From NCBI RefSeq assembly GCF_008386495.1, contig NZ_VTHJ01000005.1:1-62897 (forward strand): a stretch of 62,897 bases of DNA. The letters are read 5' to 3'. Position 1 is the stretch's first letter. The number at the start of each line of letters is the position of its first letter. Below the pieces are notes generated by a model, which had not been told where the DNA came from, made no database searches, and worked only from the letters and a program-made list of their open reading frames with translations. Source of the DNA: Streptomyces tailanensis (GTDB lineage: Bacteria > Actinomycetota > Actinomycetes > Streptomycetales > Streptomycetaceae). Made by a program: the position numbers and the translations under genes. Below are positions 42,646 through 51,588 of this stretch, one piece after another.

Positions 42646-43584
42646 ATGGGGGCTGGGCACGATCACGGGCACGCGCATCACGCGCCGACCACGGGCACCG
42701 CGGCAGCGGCGTACCAGGGAAGGCTGCGAGTCGCGCTGTCGATCACGCTCACCGTCATGGTGGTCGAGATCGTCGGCGGTGTTCTCGCCGATTCGCTCGC
42801 GCTCATCGCGGACGCGGCGCACATGGCGACGGACGCGGTCGGCCTCGGCATGGCGCTGCTCGCGATCCACTTCGCGAACCGCCCGGCGAGCGGTAACCGT
42901 ACGTTCGGTTACGCACGCGCCGAGATACTCGCGGCGCTCGCCAACTGTCTGCTGCTGCTCGGTGTCGGCGGCTATGTGCTGATCGAGGCGATCCAGCGTT
43001 TCGTCACACCCGCGGGGACCGAGGGCGGGCTCTCCATCGTGTTCGGCGCGATCGGCCTGGTCGCCAACATGATCTCGCTGACCCTGCTGATGCGGGGCCA
43101 GAAGGAGAGCCTGAACGTACGGGGCGCCTTCCTGGAGGTGGCCGCAGACGCGCTCGGCTCGGTGGCCGTGATCCTCTCGGCCGCGGTCATCCTGCTCACC
43201 GGCTGGCAGGCCGCCGACCCGATCGCCTCGCTGGTGATCGGCCTGATGATCGTCCCGCGGACGGTGAAACTGCTGCGCGAGACCCTCGACGTACTTCTGG
43301 AGTCGGCCCCCAAGAACGTCGACATGGCGGATGTGCGCACCCACATCCTCGCGCTGCCGGGGGTCGAGGACGTCCACGACCTGCACGCCTGGACCATCAC
43401 CTCCGGCATGCCCGTCCTCTCCGCCCATGTCGTGGTCGGCTCGGACACCCTGGACTCCATCGGCAACGAGAAGATGCTCCATGAGCTCCAGGGCTGCATC
43501 GGCGACCATTTCGACGTGGAGCACTGCACCTTCCAGCTGGAGCCGGGCGGTCACGCGGCGCACGAGGCGAAGCTGTGCCACTGA
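42646..43584 (+). CDS. Cation diffusion facilitator (zinc/cadmium-type efflux)
   Basis: 312 residues, six membrane helices and a cytosolic C-terminal domain. The His-rich start GHDHGHAHHAP binds metal. The transport-site motifs are ADSLALIADAAHMATDAVG (HxxxD) in helix 2 and LEVAADALGSVAVI (DxxxS variant of the second site) in helix 5. The C-terminal DVHDLHAWTITSGMPVLSAHVVV and FDVEHCTFQLE form the regulatory metal-binding domain. It exports divalent metals, probably zinc, in exchange for protons. The start is ATG 42646 with GGGAAGGAC upstream. It is monocistronic. Confidence 0.94.
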   Translation: MGAGHDHGHAHHAPTTGTAAAAYQGRLRVALSITLTVMVVEIVGGVLADSLALIADAAHMATDAVGLGMALLAIHFANRPASGNRTFGYARAEILAALANCLLLLGVGGYVLIEAIQRFVTPAGTEGGLSIVFGAIGLVANMISLTLLMRGQKESLNVRGAFLEVAADALGSVAVILSAAVILLTGWQAADPIASLVIGLMIVPRTVKLLRETLDVLLESAPKNVDMADVRTHILALPGVEDVHDLHAWTITSGMPVLSAHVVVGSDTLDSIGNEKMLHELQGCIGDHFDVEHCTFQLEPGGHAAHEAKLCH

Positions 43585-43804
43585 CCCACGCAGCGGTGGA
43601 AAGCGGGCGGTCCTCGTACCTGAGCCATCCGGAGTACTCCTCACGCCTCGGTTTCGTACGTGCATCCGGGTATGCCATCCGGCCGGGTTTCGACGTGTCC
43701 CCGTGCGGTGTGCGGGGGTAGGACATGCGGGTTGGCGTGAAGTGCCGGGAGTGCCGGATTCGTGCGGCAGACTTGGGACTCGAAGAACGAAGCGAAGGAT
43801 GGGC

Positions 43805-44398
43805 ATGCCGATCACACCTGCCACCGCGATGCACGGTTCATTGAACGGCACCACGGAAGCGATCCTGCTGGAACTGGTCGACGAGGACGGCACGACGATC
43901 GGCACGGCGGAGAAGCTCTCCGCGCATCAGCCGCCCGGGCAACTGCACCGGGCGTTCTCCGTCTTCCTCTTCGACGAGCGCGGCCGGCTGCTGCTCCAGC
44001 AGCGCGCGCTCGGGAAGTACCACTCCCCCGGCGTCTGGTCGAACACCTGCTGCGGTCACCCCTACCCGGGAGAGTCCCCGTTCGCGGCGGCCGCGCGGCG
44101 GACGTACGAGGAGCTGGGTGCCTCCCCGGCGCTGCTCGGCGAGGCGGGCACGGTTCGCTACAACCACCCGGACCCGGACTCGGGTCTGGTGGAGCAGGAG
44201 TTCAACCATCTGTTCGTCGGCCTGGTACAGGCCCCGCTGCGGCCGGACCCGGCCGAGGTCGCGGCGACGGCGTTCGTGACCCCGGCCGAGCTGGCGGAGC
44301 GGCACGCCAAGGACACCTTCTCGTCCTGGTTCATGACGGTCCTGGACGCGGCCCGCCCGGCGGTCAGAGAGCTGACGGGCCCGTCCGCGGGCTGGTGA
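43805..44398 (+). CDS. idi: Isopentenyl-diphosphate delta-isomerase, type I
   Basis: 197 residues, a Nudix-fold enzyme that interconverts IPP and DMAPP. The catalytic Cys is in VWSNTCCGHPYPGESP and the Nudix-like TYEELGASP with the metal and catalytic Glu follows. FSVFLFDERGRLLLQQRA and EQEFNHLFVG also fit type I Idi. The start is ATG 43805 with AAGGA six to ten bases upstream. An ATG two codons earlier (43799) is the alternative. It complements the dxs and ispG copies of the hopanoid operon in isoprenoid supply. It converges on the next gene with only three bases between the stops. Confidence 0.95.
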   Translation: MPITPATAMHGSLNGTTEAILLELVDEDGTTIGTAEKLSAHQPPGQLHRAFSVFLFDERGRLLLQQRALGKYHSPGVWSNTCCGHPYPGESPFAAAARRTYEELGASPALLGEAGTVRYNHPDPDSGLVEQEFNHLFVGLVQAPLRPDPAEVAATAFVTPAELAERHAKDTFSSWFMTVLDAARPAVRELTGPSAGW

Positions 44399-44401
44399 CC
44401 G

Positions 44402-44917
44402 TCACCCCTGGATCGGGTATGCGGGTTTGAGCGGCAGGGCGGCCCAGATCACCTTGCCGCCGGTCGCGGTGTGCTCCACGTCGCACGCCCCGCCCGCCGC
44501 CAGGGTGATCTCGCGCACCAGCAACAGCCCCCGGCCGCCGAGCCGACCATGGTCGGTCTCCAGGGCGGTCGGGCGGTAGGGGTGGTTGTCCTCCACCGAC
44601 ACCCGCACCCACTCGGCCCCGACGGCGATCTCGACGGCGAGCGTCGGCGACAGGAGCGCCGCGTGTTTGACCGCGTTCGTCACCAACTCGGAGACGATCA
44701 GCAGAAGCCCTTGGAGAAGGTCGTCCGAGATCGGCACTCCCTGCCGGACGAGCAGTTCCCGGACGGCGCGCCGCGCCTGCGGCACCGAGACGTCGACGGC
44801 GGCAGCGGTGAACCGCCAGACCCCTTCGTACGGCAGCGTTCCCGGCAGCCTCGGGTCGTCGGGGACGTACCCGCCGCCTCCAGGGCGTGGGTCGCCCGCG
44901 CGCCCTTGGTCGTCCAT
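44402..44917 (-). CDS. ATP-binding anti-sigma/regulatory kinase-domain protein
   Basis: About 171 residues, a single HATPase_c domain of the SpoIIAB/RsbW type common in Streptomyces. Seen are VPQARRAVRELLVRQG, the N box LLIVSELVTNAVKHAALLSP, and the ATP-lid block VSVEDNHPYRPTALETDHGRLGGRGLLLVREI. Such proteins bind and sometimes phosphorylate anti-sigma antagonists. No target can be named. I chose ATG 44917. GTG 44953 would add 12 residues but lies right next to a -35-like TTGACA (complement of 44955-44960), so a transcript from that promoter would start after it. Confidence 0.85.
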   Translation of the reverse strand: MDDQGRAGDPRPGGGGYVPDDPRLPGTLPYEGVWRFTAAAVDVSVPQARRAVRELLVRQGVPISDDLLQGLLLIVSELVTNAVKHAALLSPTLAVEIAVGAEWVRVSVEDNHPYRPTALETDHGRLGGRGLLLVREITLAAGGACDVEHTATGGKVIWAALPLKPAYPIQG

Positions 44918-45230
44918 GGTCCGGTCGCCACCCTTGCGCTCGATTGTCACCACATGTCAAGTGTTGGTTACTCAGCGCGTTCTGCGGGTACCTGAACACA
45001 AGTCGGCATGAATCGGTGACATTTGACCACCCATGCCCGATTTGGGCGGCCGCACGATCACTCCCGTGCAGGGTTCGCCGGTTTTGGAACTATTCGGGTT
45101 GTACGGGTTTGACGCTCGCCCCGGCCGCCGCGCCCGCTCGGTCACTCTCCGTGAGGAGTGTGTCGATGAGGAGTGTGCCAATGACGTACGTTCAGGGTCC
45201 CTTCTTGATCGTATGGGCGCGAGGGGTGGC

Positions 45231-45236
45231 TAGCAT
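45231..45236 (+). promoter_or_regulatory. -10 box of the enoyl-CoA hydratase gene
   Basis: TAGCAT ends eight bases before the ATG at 45244, the spacing of a leaderless promoter. The nearest -35-like element is TTGATC (45205-45210) at a 20-base spacer. Further upstream (45150-45180) GAGGAGTGTG occurs twice in tandem before an in-frame ATG at 45181, which would add 21 atypical residues to the gene. Confidence 0.45.
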
Positions 45237-45243
45237 CCGTTGC

Positions 45244-45987
45244 ATGGAGCCTCAGCTGCTGCACACCGTCGCCGACGGCGTCGCGACCGTCGTCATTCAC
45301 CACCCGGCCAAGCGCAACGCCATGACGGCCGGCATGTGGCGGGCCCTGCCGCCCCTGCTCGACCGGCTGGCCGCCGACACCGCCGTACGGGCGCTGGTGC
45401 TCACCGGGGAGGGCGGGACGTTCTGTGCGGGGGCCGACATCTCCACGCTGCGGGAGTCACCGGGTGAGGCCCAGGGGCTGGCCGTGCTCGCCGAAGAGGC
45501 GCTCGCGGCCTTCCCGAAGCCGACGCTCGCGGCGATTCGCGGGCACTGCGTGGGCGGGGGCGCGCAGTTGGCGGCGGCGTGTGATCTGCGGTTCGCGGAG
45601 GAGGGGGCCCTGTTCGGGATCACGCCCGCCAAGCTGGGCATCGTCTATCCGGCTTCCTCGACCCGGCGGTTGGTGGCTCTGGTCAGGCCGGGTACGGCCA
45701 AGTACCTGTTGTTCTCCAGTGAGTTGATCGACGCGGAGCGGGCGTTGCGTACGGGGCTGGTGGATGAGGTGCTGCCCGCGGGCGAATTGGGCAAGCGGGT
45801 CCCGGAGTTCGCGCGAGTGCTGGTCTCGCGCTCGCGGTTGACGCAGGCGGCGGCCAAGGAGTTCGCGAACGGCCGTACCGACCGGGACGCCTACTGGGCC
45901 GAGCAGGCGCGCGGCAGCGGCGACACCGCGGAGGGGGTCGCCGCGTTTCTGGAGCGCAGACAGCCGCGGTTCACGTGGAGCGTCTGA
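45244..45987 (+). CDS. Enoyl-CoA hydratase/isomerase family protein
   Basis: 247 residues of the crotonase superfamily. The oxyanion-hole blocks are HPAKRNAMTAGMWRAL and TGEGGTFCAGADIS, then IRGHCVGGGAQLAAACDLRFA, and the catalytic-region FGITPAKLGIVYPASSTRRLVALV. Members hydrate or isomerize acyl-CoA substrates in fatty-acid or aromatic breakdown. In the second block (FGITPAKLGIV) the usual catalytic Glu positions are not both obvious, so the exact reaction is open. The start is ATG 45244, probably leaderless. Confidence 0.9.
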   Translation: MEPQLLHTVADGVATVVIHHPAKRNAMTAGMWRALPPLLDRLAADTAVRALVLTGEGGTFCAGADISTLRESPGEAQGLAVLAEEALAAFPKPTLAAIRGHCVGGGAQLAAACDLRFAEEGALFGITPAKLGIVYPASSTRRLVALVRPGTAKYLLFSSELIDAERALRTGLVDEVLPAGELGKRVPEFARVLVSRSRLTQAAAKEFANGRTDRDAYWAEQARGSGDTAEGVAAFLERRQPRFTWSV

Positions 45988-46032
45988 ACTCCCTTGCCTT
46001 TTACAGTCTCTGGCTGATCGTCGACCGAGGGC

Positions 46033-46668
46033 TCAGCTCAGGACGAAGCGACTGTTCCGGCGGAACCATTCGACGAGGTAGGCGGGGGCCTTCTCCGGGG
46101 AGCCCGCGTCGTACGGCGGCTGCGGGTCGTACTCCGTCGCCAGCTGGATCGCCTGGGCCTGGTCGTCGCCCGCGATCCGGCCGAGCAGGGTCAGCCCCAT
46201 GTCGATGCCGGAGGAGACACCGGCCGCGGTGACGTACTTGCCGTCGAACACCACCCGCTCCCCTGTCGGCTCCACACCCAGCCGCTTCAGCTCGTCCAGG
46301 GCCAGCCAGTGCGAGGTGGCCCGGCGGCCATTCAGGAGGCCCGCGGCGGCGAGCAGCAGGGAGCCGGTGCACACCGAGGTCGTCCAGGTGCTGGTGGCGT
46401 CGGCGGTGCGCAGCCAGCTCAGGAGCGCCTGGTTCTCCATCTGCGCGGTCTGCCCCGGGCCGCCGGGGACGATCACGATGTCGGGACTCGGCACCTCGGT
46501 CAGGGTCTTGTCGGCGGTGATCGCGAGGCTCGCCTGGTCGGTGCGGACAGGCCCGGTCTCCTCGGCGACGAAGACGAGTTCCGAGTCGGGGAGGCGGCCG
46601 AGGGTCTCGTAGGGGCCGACCGCGTCGAGGGCGGTGAAGCGGTCGAACAGGACGATGGCGATCTGCAT
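46033..46668 (-). CDS. DJ-1/PfpI family protein
   Basis: 211 residues, a class-I glutamine amidotransferase-like fold. The nucleophile elbow is TSVCTGSLLLAAAGLLNGRRATSHW, and IVIVPGGPGQT lies before it. Also IAIVLFDRFTALDAVGPYETLGRLP, a start shared with GlxA-type proteins. It may be an isonitrile-hydratase-like or chaperone-like enzyme, as no substrate is evident. The start is ATG 46668 with AAGGGAAT upstream. It lies 21 bases after the GlxA-type regulator gene, with which its N-terminal fold is shared. Confidence 0.9.
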   Translation of the reverse strand: MQIAIVLFDRFTALDAVGPYETLGRLPDSELVFVAEETGPVRTDQASLAITADKTLTEVPSPDIVIVPGGPGQTAQMENQALLSWLRTADATSTWTTSVCTGSLLLAAAGLLNGRRATSHWLALDELKRLGVEPTGERVVFDGKYVTAAGVSSGIDMGLTLLGRIAGDDQAQAIQLATEYDPQPPYDAGSPEKAPAYLVEWFRRNSRFVLS

Positions 46669-46689
46669 GAGGATTCCCTTCAAGGAGCT

Positions 46690-47649
46690 TCAAGGAGTGG
46701 GAGCGGAAGCCGGGCGGAAGCGGCGGCGGTACTCCGCCGGGGCCGTGCCGAGGGCTTTCACGAAGGCGCGGCGCATGGCCTCGGAGGTGCCGTAGCCACA
46801 GGCGCGGGAGATCTCCTCGACGCCGTCGGAGGTGTCTTCGAGGAGGCGACGGGCGTGTTCCAGGCGGACGCGGTCGACGTAGCGGCCCGGGGTCATGCCC
46901 GTCTCGGCCTGGAAGGCGCGGGCGAAGTGGCGGGGCGAGAGGCTGGCGCGGGCTGCCAGCCGCTCGACGCCCAGGTCATCGCCGGGATGCTCGGTGATCC
47001 ACTGCTGGACCTCGCGGAGCGGTTCGCGCCGGGCGGTCTGGGCGGCGAGCTGGGCGCTGAACTGGGCCTGGTTGCCCGGTCGGCGCAGGAAGACGACCAG
47101 CTGGCGGGCGATGGAGAGGGCGACCTCGCGGCCGAGGTCCTCCTCGACGAGCGCCAGGGCGAGGTCGACGCCGGCGGTGACGCCCGCGGAGGTGGCGATG
47201 TGGCCGTCGCGGATGTAGATGGGATCGGGGTCGACCTCGATCGCCGGGTGATCGCGGGCCAGCTTGGCGCAGTACGCCCAGTGGGTGGTAGCCCGGCGGC
47301 CGTCCAGGAGGCCCGCCTCGGCGAGCAGGATCGCGCCGGTGCAGACCGAGACCAGGCGCTCGGCTCGCGGGCCGTGCTCGCGCAGCCAGGCGACGACCTC
47401 CGGGGCCGGGTTCCGGGTGCCGTGGCCGCCCGGGACGAGCAGTGTGTGCGGGGCGGGCGCGGCGGCGAGGGCGTGGTCGGGGACGAGGGTGAGGCCGCTG
47501 GAGGTGCGGACGGGGGCGCCGTCGAGGGAGGCCGTGCGGATGCGGTACGTGTCCGGGGTGTGGAGTTCCGCGCCGGCGAAGACCTCCAACGGGCCCGTGA
47601 CGTCGAGGCTCTGCACACCGTCGAAGAGGACGGCCAGGACGGTTCGCAT
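46690..47649 (-). CDS. GlxA-family AraC regulator with DJ-1-like domain
   Basis: 319 residues. The N-terminal DJ-1/PfpI-like domain (1-180) has VLFDGVQSLDVTGPLEVFAGA, LLVPGGHGTRNPAPE and SVCTGAILLAEAGLLDGRRATTHWAYC. The C-terminal AraC domain (about 215-315) has DDLGVERLAARASLSPRHFARAFQAETGMTPGRYVDRVRLEHARRLLE in parts and SRACGYGTSEAMRRAFVKALGTAPAEYRRRF. It senses a small molecule and probably controls the co-directional DJ-1 gene next to it. The start is ATG 47649 with GAGGAC upstream. ORF start 47826 is too long. Confidence 0.93.
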   Translation of the reverse strand: MRTVLAVLFDGVQSLDVTGPLEVFAGAELHTPDTYRIRTASLDGAPVRTSSGLTLVPDHALAAAPAPHTLLVPGGHGTRNPAPEVVAWLREHGPRAERLVSVCTGAILLAEAGLLDGRRATTHWAYCAKLARDHPAIEVDPDPIYIRDGHIATSAGVTAGVDLALALVEEDLGREVALSIARQLVVFLRRPGNQAQFSAQLAAQTARREPLREVQQWITEHPGDDLGVERLAARASLSPRHFARAFQAETGMTPGRYVDRVRLEHARRLLEDTSDGVEEISRACGYGTSEAMRRAFVKALGTAPAEYRRRFRPASAPTP

Positions 47650-47773
47650 GTCCTCGATTCTTGGGTGGGCGGCGGATGGCCGCAATGACGAGTAGCCCAC
47701 CTTTTCTGCCATGGCGGTGGCGAAGGCAGGCACCCCCTGCCGCACGAACCGACCAGTCGGTAACCTGCCGGGT

Positions 47774-48640
47774 ATGACCTCTTCTCTGCCGGAGCGCGCC
47801 GGTCGGCGCTGCCACAACCTCCTCAATCCGCTCCACTCCGCGCACTACTTCGCGCCGGACCTCGGGCGGGAGCTGGCCGCCGTGGGGATCGAGGACCCGA
47901 GCGCGGCGTACTTCGCGGTGCGGGCCGCGGCTATGGGCGAGGTCGGGGCCGGTGTGGTGACGGCGACGTTCTTCAACTTCCGGTACGAGCGGGTGGCGGA
48001 GCATGTCCCGGCGGTGTGGGAGACGGCCGCTCCGGCGGTGGTGCTGGCGGCGCGCGAGCGCGTCGTCGACGCCTCGCTACGGCGGCTGCTCGGCGAGGAG
48101 CTGATCGGCGCCAAGGAGGTCGCCGAGGCGGCGGAGCTGGCGCTGCGCGCCACCGAGGCGTGCGTACGGATCGCGCGCCCCCTGTATGCGGCGCACGCCG
48201 ATCTGCCCGTTCCCGCAACGCCCCACCTCGCGCTGTGGCACGCGGCGACACTGCTGCGCGAGCACCGGGGCGACGGGCATCTCGCGGTGCTTCTCGACGC
48301 CGGCCTCGATCCGGTGGAGGCCCTGGTCAGCCATACCGCGACCGGCAAGGGCATGTCCCCGAAGTGGGTCCTCGCGACACGCGGATGGACCCGGGACGAC
48401 TGGGACGCTGCGAGCGAGCGGCTCCGGGAGCGGGGGCTGCTCGACGGCGCGGGCGAGCTGACGGCGGCGGGTGTCTCGCTGCGCAAGGAGATCGAGGCCG
48501 CGACGGACCGTCTCGATCTGGCGCCGTACGAGCATCTGGGCGCGACCGGGGTGGAACGGCTCACCGAGCTGGCGACGGGGCTCGTGACGACGATGCTCGC
48601 CGCCGGGGCGTTCCCCGCGGGGATGGTCGGCAAGGGCTGA
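47774..48640 (+). CDS. SCO6745 family protein
   Basis: 288 residues, all-helical, resembling the Streptomyces SCO6745 family: CHNLLNPLHSAHYFAPDLGRELAAVG, YFAVRAAAMGEVGAGVVTATFFNF, LALWHAATLLREHRGDGHLAVLLDAGLDPVEALV, KWVLATRGWTRDDWDAASERLRERGLLD and a winged-helix-like C-terminus with GELTAAGVSLRKEIEAATD. The name comes from family memory, and no function is established. The ATG at 47774 is eight bases past -10-like TAACCT (47761-47766), so it is probably leaderless. It is divergent from the GlxA-type regulator. Confidence 0.85.
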   Translation: MTSSLPERAGRRCHNLLNPLHSAHYFAPDLGRELAAVGIEDPSAAYFAVRAAAMGEVGAGVVTATFFNFRYERVAEHVPAVWETAAPAVVLAARERVVDASLRRLLGEELIGAKEVAEAAELALRATEACVRIARPLYAAHADLPVPATPHLALWHAATLLREHRGDGHLAVLLDAGLDPVEALVSHTATGKGMSPKWVLATRGWTRDDWDAASERLRERGLLDGAGELTAAGVSLRKEIEAATDRLDLAPYEHLGATGVERLTELATGLVTTMLAAGAFPAGMVGKG

Positions 48641-48720
48641 CGGTTCGGGCATGAAGAGCGAGGCGCGCGGTACCCGGTTCTTTCCTGGCCCTGTCGGTCG
48701 GGAGAGGAAAGGGGAAGTTC

Positions 48721-48864
48721 GTGTTCCGTGCGATCGCAGATGTGTTGCGGCAGATCGGAGGAGCCATCGCGACGGTCGTGACACTGCCGTTCCGGGCCCT
48801 GGCCCGGCTCTTCGGCGGTGCGTCGAGCTCCACCCACCGCACCGGACGGGCCCGCCGGGCCTGA
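48721..48864 (+). CDS. LPFR-motif small protein
   Basis: 47 residues from GTG 48721, preceded by AAGGGGAAG. The peptide starts [14 protein letters not shown], continues with a hydrophobic stretch [19 protein letters not shown] containing the LPFR motif, and ends in a basic tail [11 protein letters not shown]. It matches the LPFR motif small protein family of Streptomyces, which has no known function. It probably lies at the membrane surface as an amphipathic helix. It sits alone between the SCO6745-like gene and tex. Confidence 0.8.
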   Translation: MFRAIADVLRQIGGAIATVVTLPFRALARLFGGASSSTHRTGRARRA

Positions 48865-48970
48865 CTCCGGCCGCGAGTCGACGAGCGGCTCGTGCCGCCC
48901 TGATCCCCCGTTGTCGGCGCCACCTGCCACAATTGCCGCGCAACCTCAGTGGAGAAGGCGGTACGGGATC

Positions 48971-51364
48971 GTGACGACACCCGGATCCATCGAAGTAGGG
49001 TCCATCGAAGGCAGGATCGCCGAGGAACTCGGCGTACGGGAGCGGCAGGTGAAGGCCGCGGTCGAGCTGCTCGACGGCGGTTCGACCGTGCCCTTCATCG
49101 CCCGCTACCGCAAGGAAGCGACCGAGATGCTCGACGATGCGCAGCTGCGCACGATCGAGGAGCGGTTGCGGTATCTGCGCGAGCTGGAGGAGCGGCGGAC
49201 GGCGATCCTCGACTCGGTGCGCGAGCAGGGCAAGCTGACGCCCGAGCTGGAGGCGCAGATCCGCGGCGCCGAGACCAAGGCACGGCTGGAGGACATCTAC
49301 CTCCCCTTCAAGCCGAAGCGGCGCACGAAGGCGCAGATCGCCCGTGAGGCCGGGCTCGAACCACTGGCCGAGGGGCTGCTGGGCGACGCGACCGTGGAGC
49401 CCCTCGCGGCCGCCGCGGCCTTCGTCGACGCCGACAAGGGGGTCGCCGATGCGCAGGCCGCCCTGGACGGCGCGCGGGCCATCCTCACCGAGCGGTTCTC
49501 GGAGGACGCCGACCTGATCGGCGAGCTGCGCGAGCGCATGTGGGTACGAGGCCGGCTGGCCGCGAAGGTCAAGGACGGCAAGGAGGAGGCGGGCGCCAAG
49601 TTCGCCGACTACTTCGACTTCGCCGAGCCCTTCACCGAGCTGCCCTCGCACCGGATCCTGGCGATGCTGCGCGGCGAGAAGGAGGACGTCCTCGACCTCG
49701 TCCTGGAGCCGGAGGAGCCCACGGACGGGCCTTCGTCGTACGAGGGGATCGTCGCTCACAAGTTCGCGATCGCCGATCGCGGGCGGCCCGCCGACAAGTG
49801 GCTGACGGACACGGTCCGTTGGGCGTGGCGCACCCGGATCCTGGTGCACCTCGGCATCGACCTGCGGCTGCGGCTGCGTACGGCCGCCGAGGACGAGGCG
49901 GTGAACGTGTTCGCGGCGAACCTGCGCGACCTGCTGCTCGCCGCCCCCGCCGGGACGCGCGCGACGCTCGGCCTCGACCCCGGTTTCCGTACGGGTGTGA
50001 AGGTCGCCGTGGTCGACGCGACCGGCAAGGTGGTCGCCACCGACGTCATCTACCCGCACGTCCCGGCCAACAGGTGGGACGAGGCCATCGCCAAGCTGGC
50101 GCGGCTCGCGAAGGAACACGCGGTCGAGCTGATCGCGATCGGCAACGGTACGGCGTCCCGTGAGACCGACAAGCTCGCCGGTGAGCTGATCACCAAGCAC
50201 CCGGAGTTGAAGCTCACCAAGGTGATGGTGTCCGAGGCGGGCGCGTCCGTGTATTCGGCGTCGGCCTTCGCCTCGCAGGAGCTGCCGGGCATGGATGTGT
50301 CGCTGCGGGGTGCGGTCTCGATCGCGCGCCGGCTTCAGGATCCGCTGGCCGAGCTCGTGAAGATCGACCCGAAGTCGATCGGTGTCGGGCAGTACCAGCA
50401 CGACCTGTCCGAGATGAAGCTCTCGCGTTCGCTGGACGCGGTGGTCGAGGACTGTGTGAACGGCGTCGGCGTCGATGTGAACACGGCGTCCGCACCGCTG
50501 CTGGCGCGGGTCTCCGGCATCTCCTCCGGCCTCGCGGAGAACATCGTGGCGCACCGCGACGCCAACGGTCCGTTCAAGTCGCGCGCCCAGCTCAAGGGCG
50601 TCGCGCGGCTCGGGCCGAAGGCGTACGAGCAGTGCGCGGGCTTCCTGCGGATCCGGGGCGGGGACGATCCGCTGGACACGTCCAGCGTGCACCCGGAGGC
50701 GTACCCGGTGGTACGGCGGATGGTGAAGTCCGCGGGCAGCGAGGTCGCGGCGCTGGTCGGCAACACGAGTGTGCTGCGGTCGCTGAGGCCGGGGGACTTC
50801 GTGGACGAGACGTTCGGTCTGCCGACCGTGACGGACATTCTCAAGGAGCTGGAGAAGCCGGGGCGGGATCCGCGGCCGGCCTTCAAGACGGCGACGTTCA
50901 AGGAGGGGGTCGAGAAGATCTCCGACCTTGTCTCCGGGATGGTGCTGGAGGGTGTCGTGACGAATGTGGCGGCGTTCGGGGCGTTTGTGGATGTCGGGGT
51001 TCATCAGGACGGGCTGGTGCATGTGTCGGCCATGTCGAAGACGTTCGTGAAGGATCCTCGGGATGTGGTGAAGCCTGGGGACATCGTGAAGGTGAAGGTG
51101 CTGGACGTCGATATTCCGCGGAAGCGGATTTCGTTGACGCTGCGGTTGGATGATGAGGCCGCGGGTCAAGGGCAGGGTCAGGGGGCGTCGGGTGGGGCCT
51201 CCTCGCGGGCGCAGCGGGGGGCTCGTGGGCCTCAGCAGCAGCGGCAGCAGGGGCGTGGTGGAGGCGGTTCGCGGCAGGGTGGTGCTGCCGTGCCGGCTCC
51301 GGCCAACAGTGCGATGGCTGATGCGTTGCGGCGGGCCGGGTTGGTGGATCCCAAGCGGCGTTGA
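48971..51364 (+). CDS. tex: Tex family transcription accessory protein (S1 RNA-binding)
   Basis: 797 residues. The N-terminal helical domain has [40 protein letters not shown] in parts. A YqgF nuclease-like domain follows ([61 protein letters not shown]), then helix-hairpin-helix repeats ([21 protein letters not shown]) and an S1 domain ([28 protein letters not shown]). The tail of ~45 residues is rich in Gln, Gly and Arg ([28 protein letters not shown]). Tex binds nucleic acid and acts in transcription. The start is GTG 48971. Confidence 0.96.
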   Translation: MTTPGSIEVGSIEGRIAEELGVRERQVKAAVELLDGGSTVPFIARYRKEATEMLDDAQLRTIEERLRYLRELEERRTAILDSVREQGKLTPELEAQIRGAETKARLEDIYLPFKPKRRTKAQIAREAGLEPLAEGLLGDATVEPLAAAAAFVDADKGVADAQAALDGARAILTERFSEDADLIGELRERMWVRGRLAAKVKDGKEEAGAKFADYFDFAEPFTELPSHRILAMLRGEKEDVLDLVLEPEEPTDGPSSYEGIVAHKFAIADRGRPADKWLTDTVRWAWRTRILVHLGIDLRLRLRTAAEDEAVNVFAANLRDLLLAAPAGTRATLGLDPGFRTGVKVAVVDATGKVVATDVIYPHVPANRWDEAIAKLARLAKEHAVELIAIGNGTASRETDKLAGELITKHPELKLTKVMVSEAGASVYSASAFASQELPGMDVSLRGAVSIARRLQDPLAELVKIDPKSIGVGQYQHDLSEMKLSRSLDAVVEDCVNGVGVDVNTASAPLLARVSGISSGLAENIVAHRDANGPFKSRAQLKGVARLGPKAYEQCAGFLRIRGGDDPLDTSSVHPEAYPVVRRMVKSAGSEVAALVGNTSVLRSLRPGDFVDETFGLPTVTDILKELEKPGRDPRPAFKTATFKEGVEKISDLVSGMVLEGVVTNVAAFGAFVDVGVHQDGLVHVSAMSKTFVKDPRDVVKPGDIVKVKVLDVDIPRKRISLTLRLDDEAAGQGQGQGASGGASSRAQRGARGPQQQRQQGRGGGGSRQGGAAVPAPANSAMADALRRAGLVDPKRR

Positions 51365-51383
51365 GGTTGCGGCGGGGGTTTTG

Positions 51384-51478
51384 CGCCCCCGCCGCCCCTA
51401 CCCGTCCCTCCCCCACTCTCGGCTCCGCTCGAGCGGGGGGACCCCCATCCAGGGGCTGCCGCCCCTTCGACCCCGCCA
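51384..51478. repeat. Intergenic repeat family 1, copy A
   Basis: A C-rich block of about 95 bases (starting CGCCCCCGCCGCCCCTACCC) follows tex. It recurs at 62664-62757 in the same orientation with one substitution and one extra G. It includes the inverted repeat CCGCTCGAGCGG. A further shared piece GTTCCCCGCGCCCCTG lies at 51546-51561 and in copy B's terminator. The gap to 51588 has no gene. Confidence 0.85.
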
Positions 51479-51588
51479 GGGCGCCTATGAGCTCGGGGGT
51501 GCGGTTTGTACGGCGAGTGCGGGTCGTTCGCGGCTTGTCGCGCCAGTTCCCCGCGCCCCTGCTTTTCAGGCCCTTTTCTGACCCGGGG

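Noticed and set aside
45181..45243. N-terminal extension of the enoyl-CoA hydratase from ATG 45181
   Set aside because: The 21 added residues do not fit the family and a leaderless -10 box precedes ATG 45244, although the GAGGAG before 45181 is tempting.
48077..51169. 1030-residue minus-strand ORF opposite tex
   Set aside because: His/Arg-rich antisense shadow of tex and its upstream gene, with no domains.
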